This document shows, piece after piece, positions 60,230-64,000 of a stretch of DNA of 64,000 nucleotides. The stretch's first letter is position 1. Every line of letters starts with the position of its first letter. A program made the translations under genes and the position numbers. The notes below the pieces were generated by a model. That model was not told where the DNA came from. It was given only the letters and a program-made list of their open reading frames with translations, and searched no databases. Source of the DNA: Nageia nagi (taxonomy: Eukaryota > Pinophyta); NCBI GenBank assembly GCA_050084985.1, contig JBITNC010000001.1, positions 39,432,001 through 39,496,000 on the forward strand, in the 5' to 3' direction.

Positions 60230-62493
60230 CTAGAATCTCCTACTAGACCCCCCTCCCCCTACATTAGAGCTAGTAACCCTGCTAGATGTGCCACCCCCGC
60301 ACCATGCCTTGTATTTCTCTGCGTGTGCCTTCTCCTCGCCAATCTATCTCTCAACCTGGTTAAGCTACTCATAGAGGGCCTTGATTTCCTTGTTGGCTAC
60401 CTATAAGTCCTGATAGATACTGGTATAATCCCCTCCTCCAAACCATAGATGACCCTGTAGCTCTCTAATCTCCTCATCCTTCTGACCGATTTGACCACGT
60501 AGCTTAGCCATCTCAACCTCAGGATCTGTGACATAGCATAAACATATCATGTTAATCCTTGGCATATCATAAAAAGTAGAAAATCAAAGCAAAGTAAAAG
60601 AGAAAATAGGTTACCATCATCATCCTCATCGTAGTCTTCCTCCTCCCAGTTTGTTTCTATCTTATACTCAAGTTCATACTCATCCTGGTCTAGATCGGTC
60701 TCCTCATTATCGTCATGACCTGCATCTAGAGATGTGTTGCAAGCATATGTAGAGCTACTCTCTCCTCCCCACCCTCCCGTTGTGAAGGGAGTGTCCCATC
60801 CGGTCTCTATGTCTCCTGTGTCTTCATCCTCCCATGCATCGTCACCTGTGTCAGCATCATGAATGCCTATGTGGTGAGGACAGCATGTCCTCCACCAGTC
60901 TAGGTAGTCCTTTGTGTGATCAGGTCCATCTATGTCATCATCAACCTCATAGTTAGAGTCCTCACTAGGGGACTCCCAATCTGAGTCCCAGTCAGGTACT
61001 GGCTCATAATCCTCTAGGAGGTGCCTGCTACTGGTAGTAGTGCACCAATATCCTACAGTCATCTGGTATACCCTACTGGAAGCCAAACTAACAGAGTACC
61101 TGCTCTGGCCTGTATGGCTCCACTAGTTCCCTACATGCCTATAGGTATGTAGGGTGTCTCACCCATCCATCTCCTGTATGTCCTCCTCCCACTTCGGTAC
61201 ACCTCCCCGATAGGGACGCTAATATATCTATGCCTCCTGCAGTAGGTCAAACCATACCTACCATCCCTCTAGGTCCATGCTAGGAAAATCTAGTCCCTCT
61301 ATCATCACCCATCATTGCCAGGTGGGTACATCATCTGGTTGATCTAGGGGCAACATTGTCAGTCTAGAGATGATGATGTGATCATATGCCCACACCTGCA
61401 GTATCATAGAATGAGCCACCTATCTCCCCCCTCTCTCCACCTCTGCAAAGCTATGGAGGTCATGATAGAGTTGCGCTAATATCACAGGGCACCATGCATA
61501 CCATTGCCTATGTGTCACCATGCCCTGTATAATAGGAACCATGCCCACAGGAAAGGTCTCACTACTCTTGTCTGGGTAGACAATAGCATCCAAAAGGTAG
61601 GCAATGAGGAGTCTCATCCGTAGGTCACCCCATATTGGAGGATACTCTGACACATGTCTCACTAGGGACACACCCCTCTTCCTATGATTTACTTTGTCTG
61701 ACCCCGTTAGCCATGTAGCCCATACCTTTGCCTATTCCAGGCTTGGAACAAGAATCATGTTCACTAGCCTCCCCCTGATAGGAAGTCTAGTGATACTGTA
61801 GATATCCTCTAGGGTCACTTTATCTCACCACTTGAAAGGTGAAGGTGTTGGAGTTTGGATCCCACCTCTCCATCAAAGCTATCAGCATGTTGCAGTCATG
61901 AAACACATACTCAGCAAATGCAAGGTAGCTGAATGAAATGTCCTCTAGAATGCTTCAGGCTACATCAGTTTATGGCCACTATTGGGTAGTAGTGAAGGCA
62001 GCACTCTTACCAGATGGTCGCATAAGGTATGCATAATTCTGTAAGAAAAGAATGATAAAAGGCAAGTCAGTATCAAGATATGAAACATAGATAGCAAAAA
62101 TAGTACTGGTAAAGAGGACCACCCACAGTCTAGATCAGGTGAGAAGGACCGCCAATGATCCAAACTAGGGTAGAAAGGACCACCAATGGTCCTATTTCTA
62201 TGAATAAGGGTTGACAAAATTTAGGGTGCAGGTTCATACGGATGAGCATAGTACAGCCATGATACCAGAGATTCAAAAAAATAGAATAAAAAGGGAAAAA
62301 TGAAGGGCTAGGGTATTCAATAGGAAAACCCTAGGGGCAATTTGGAAAACCAACATGTAGGCAGCTAAAATCTGAAGATAAGCAAAAGCATAGCAAGGAA
62401 AAGGTAGGAGATGCAATGTACCTGATGACTAGCAGGAGAATCATCCACCAAGGTAGCTCTATGTCCATCTCAGTGTGTGATCGATAGGGCCAT
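60230..62493 (-). pseudogene. Plant mobile domain gene, copy A (three exons)
   Basis: Minus strand. Exon 1 62493-62422 (MALSITH, then a stop where copy C has Gln), intron 1 62421-62039 (383 nt, GTACAT..TTACAG), exon 2 62038-60615, intron 2 60614-60526 (89 nt, GTAACC..CACAG), exon 3 60525-60230. PMD core: FSYLAFAEYVFHDCNML then ALMERWDPNSNT (about 61945-61855), later VGMVPIIQGMVTHRQWYAWCP (open stretch 61671-61420). The acidic tail is well kept (61086-60615; SDWESPSEDSNYEVDDDID, ETDLDQDEYELE). Exon 3 is coiled-coil-like (EMAKLRGQIGQKDEEI) and ends SSRRF, stop, at the same place as copy C. The nuclear, DNA- or chromatin-linked role is known only for host MAIN-type relatives; function here is unknown. 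Confidence 0.82.
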
Positions 62494-62883
62494 AGTGTGC
62501 AGCACAGTAATACAGGAAGAATCACCTAGTGATAGCGACAAAATCACTAGCTAAACCTCTCTAAATTAGTCTCTCAAGCTCTAGGATACTCTTAGCTATG
62601 AAAATGATAGGGTGATCAAATGAGGAAGGGTGGAGCCCCTTTTAAAGAAAAGTTAGGGCACATATTTCAAGACAAATTTTGATTTGAGCATTTGATATAC
62701 ATGGATGACCAACCAGGTATCAATTTGTAATCTAGAGGTGATTCATAGGGACCTGATCTTCATGGTTTTTGATGAATCTTCAAGAAAAGGACCACCCGTG
62801 ATCTTAGGTTAAGACCATCGATGTTCTAAGTCTGCAAGAAAGGACCACCCGCATTCCTTTACCCAGAAAATCAGCTTATCTAA
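62494..62883 (-). promoter_or_regulatory. 5' flank of PMD copy A with palindrome group
   Basis: Upstream of the minus-strand PMD start. Palindromes at 62789-62805, 62812-62828 and 62842-62858. Ends abruptly at the LTR of B. Confidence 0.6.
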
Positions 62884-63717
62884 TGTTTACAAATAAAAAT
62901 TGAGAGTGCAAATAAGTAAATAGGGGACTATCTACAAACTCAATATTATCTGTATTCTAGCTACGGGTAGCAATTTATTCCAGATAACAATGAACAACAT
63001 ATAACAATTCAGAAGTATAATGTAACCAACCAAGACTGTGATTTGTGTACTTACCTCACGGAACGTACCTGACAACGGAAGACGTAGATATTAGCGATGT
63101 ACTGATGATAAGCTACCTTTCCAACAGCGTCGCAACCTGCAATGATGCCAAAAGAGGACCACGGGCGGTCCGTTTTAGTGATATAAGAGCACCGGCGGTG
63201 TTCTTCCATTCACAAAGGAGCGCCGGCGGCCTTATCTTGATAGCTTTGACCTCTCAGTTAGGTCCAGTTCTTCAGTATAGATATCTCAGATAGCAGTATA
63301 ATATCAGAATTGATCGCAGATGTCAGGATAGCTCGCGCAAGGAAGCACACAAACCACAGCCTTGTAGGCGGTACCAAGAGATACCTTAGGGGGTAGCCAC
63401 TTACAAGACCATACGCGGGATCATGTGTATCCTTGTTGTTGTGGACTTACTATTAGATCCCTTATTTATATAGATATAGGTAATACCGCTCATAGGTCGG
63501 CGTGCATCCACATAAATAAGGTTAATTCACAAGATTTAAGATAAATACATCAATATTCAAGATAACCCATGCAATATTCAAGATAAACCATGCAATATTC
63601 ATATTCAAGCCAAACATTGATATTATCACTTTTATCCATTCAAGACATATAGTTAAGCCAAGCATATTTCATTAATTTATTGATTTAAAAACATAAAATC
63701 ATTTTTATGTGTTAACA
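62884..63717 (-). repeat. Element B 3' LTR
   Basis: 834 bp, TGTTAACACA at 63717 to TGTAAACA at 62884 on the minus strand. TATA box TATATAAATAAGGGATC (minus) near 63475-63459. Three well-kept GC-rich palindromes at 63156-63171, 63187-63205 and 63215-63233. Confidence 0.92.
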
Positions 63718-63732
63718 GATGCCCCACTTTTG
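63718..63732 (-). promoter_or_regulatory. Polypurine tract of element B
   Basis: AAAAGTGGGGCATC on the minus strand, directly before the LTR start. Confidence 0.88.
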
Positions 63733-64000
63733 ATGTGAAATCGAAAAAAATCATGAGATGACTTGAGATTTTACATTCAAAGTAAAAACACAACATCACA
63801 GCAAGCAATTTTGATAAGCAATGATAAACACTAACCATTCCAAACTTAAGCAACATCATGATAAAGCTAGATATAGGTTGAGAAAACTCCCTTTTTACAT
63901 TACCTTGGCATGCTTGCCCCTTGCGTTTTGCTGTAGAAGGTGATAGTCTGATAAGCTGATAATCTTTGCCGCAATGTTGATGACCCAAGACAACAAACTT

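Larger units (their letters stand above)
57666..62883 (+). mobile_element. Element A: + strand Ty3/gypsy element, pol deleted, PMD cargo, 3' LTR missing
   Basis: 5' LTR (57666-58538), PBS, gag (58630-59846), then directly the PMD gene in antisense (62493-60230). PR, RT, RNase H and INT are absent, leaving about 100 bases after gag before the PMD flank begins. Its right end meets an LTR in the opposite orientation (62884), so its own 3' LTR has been lost or replaced. Confidence 0.75.
62884..64000 (-). mobile_element. Element B: 3' end of a minus-strand Ty3/gypsy element, runs off the window
   Basis: 3' LTR (62884-63717), PPT, then internal 3' noncoding region (63733-64000) that aligns with 53196-53410 of element C (GGTTGAGAAAACTCCC and TTGCCCCTTG shared). 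No PBS follows the LTR on the minus strand at 62883, confirming that this is the 3' LTR. CpG sites are kept, so this is the youngest member of the family here. Confidence 0.88.

Noticed and set aside
58186-63293. Short ORFs MYLPHGTYLTT... at 58186-58380 (-) and 63045-63293 (+)
   Set aside because: These are the same LTR stretch in the two LTR copies, read antisense to the element; similarity reflects LTR homology. A small LTR-encoded antisense peptide cannot be excluded but has no further support.
63677-63988. 103-codon minus-strand ORF
   Set aside because: Spans the PPT and 3' noncoding region of element B; the matching region of element C is not open.
1-64000. Host genes, tRNA, rRNA or organelle DNA
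   Set aside because: No cellular protein family, tRNA cloverleaf pattern or rRNA segment was recognised; the copia PBS is only the complement of a tRNA end.

Overview
The window is repeat-derived DNA from a land plant with a large, AT-rich genome. I found no host protein gene, tRNA or rRNA. Plant Ty3/gypsy Tat-type polyproteins, a Ty1/copia element with a tRNA-iMet primer site, and antisense plant mobile domain (PMD) genes all point to plants. The many decayed old insertions would suit a gymnosperm or similar giant genome, but the species cannot be read from the sequence. Nearly every coding relic is broken by stops. Many of these sit where Gln or Trp is expected, as C-to-T decay of methylated DNA would produce.

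Layout. (1) 1-3860: + strand pol of a Ty3/gypsy element (element I), running RT, RNase H, second (archaeal-type) RNase H, integrase. A possible 3' LTR follows at about 4809-5580. (2) 6420-8230: broken antisense PMD gene (copy 1). (3) 9118-16848: a complete young copia insertion on the minus strand, with 483-bp LTRs differing at five positions, a CCTTG target duplication, PBS and PPT. Its RT-RNase H block is inverted between 320-bp inverted repeats, and PR and INT are missing. (4) 16854-23134: unassigned DNA with tandem repeats, including a 36-bp minisatellite. (5) 23135-43423: element II, a 20.3-kb minus-strand Tat-like element with both LTRs, PPT, PBS-like site, gag, PR, RT, two RNases H, INT and an 8.7-kb 3' region. 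(6) 43938-52375: element III on +, in which the archaeal-type RNase H precedes RT; an unrecognised ORF follows integrase. (7) 52390-64000: three related pieces of one family. C (minus) has an LTR, a 40-bp tandem array and a PMD gene. A (plus) has an LTR, PBS, gag and a PMD gene. B (minus) has an LTR and PPT, and runs off the window.

How the parts relate. In family A/B/C the PMD gene lies antisense to gag-pol near the 3' LTR and keeps the same introns in separate copies, so it looks like a spliced cargo gene of the retrotransposon. The most unusual signal is a set of short palindromes in evenly spaced groups. Family A/B/C carries GGACCRCCGGCGGTCC-like palindromes about 30 bp apart in the LTR, in PMD intron 1 and on both sides of the PMD gene. 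Element II carries a different palindrome, AATCATTCGAATGATT, about 20 bp apart in its LTR, leader and 3' region. I know of no described system matching this.
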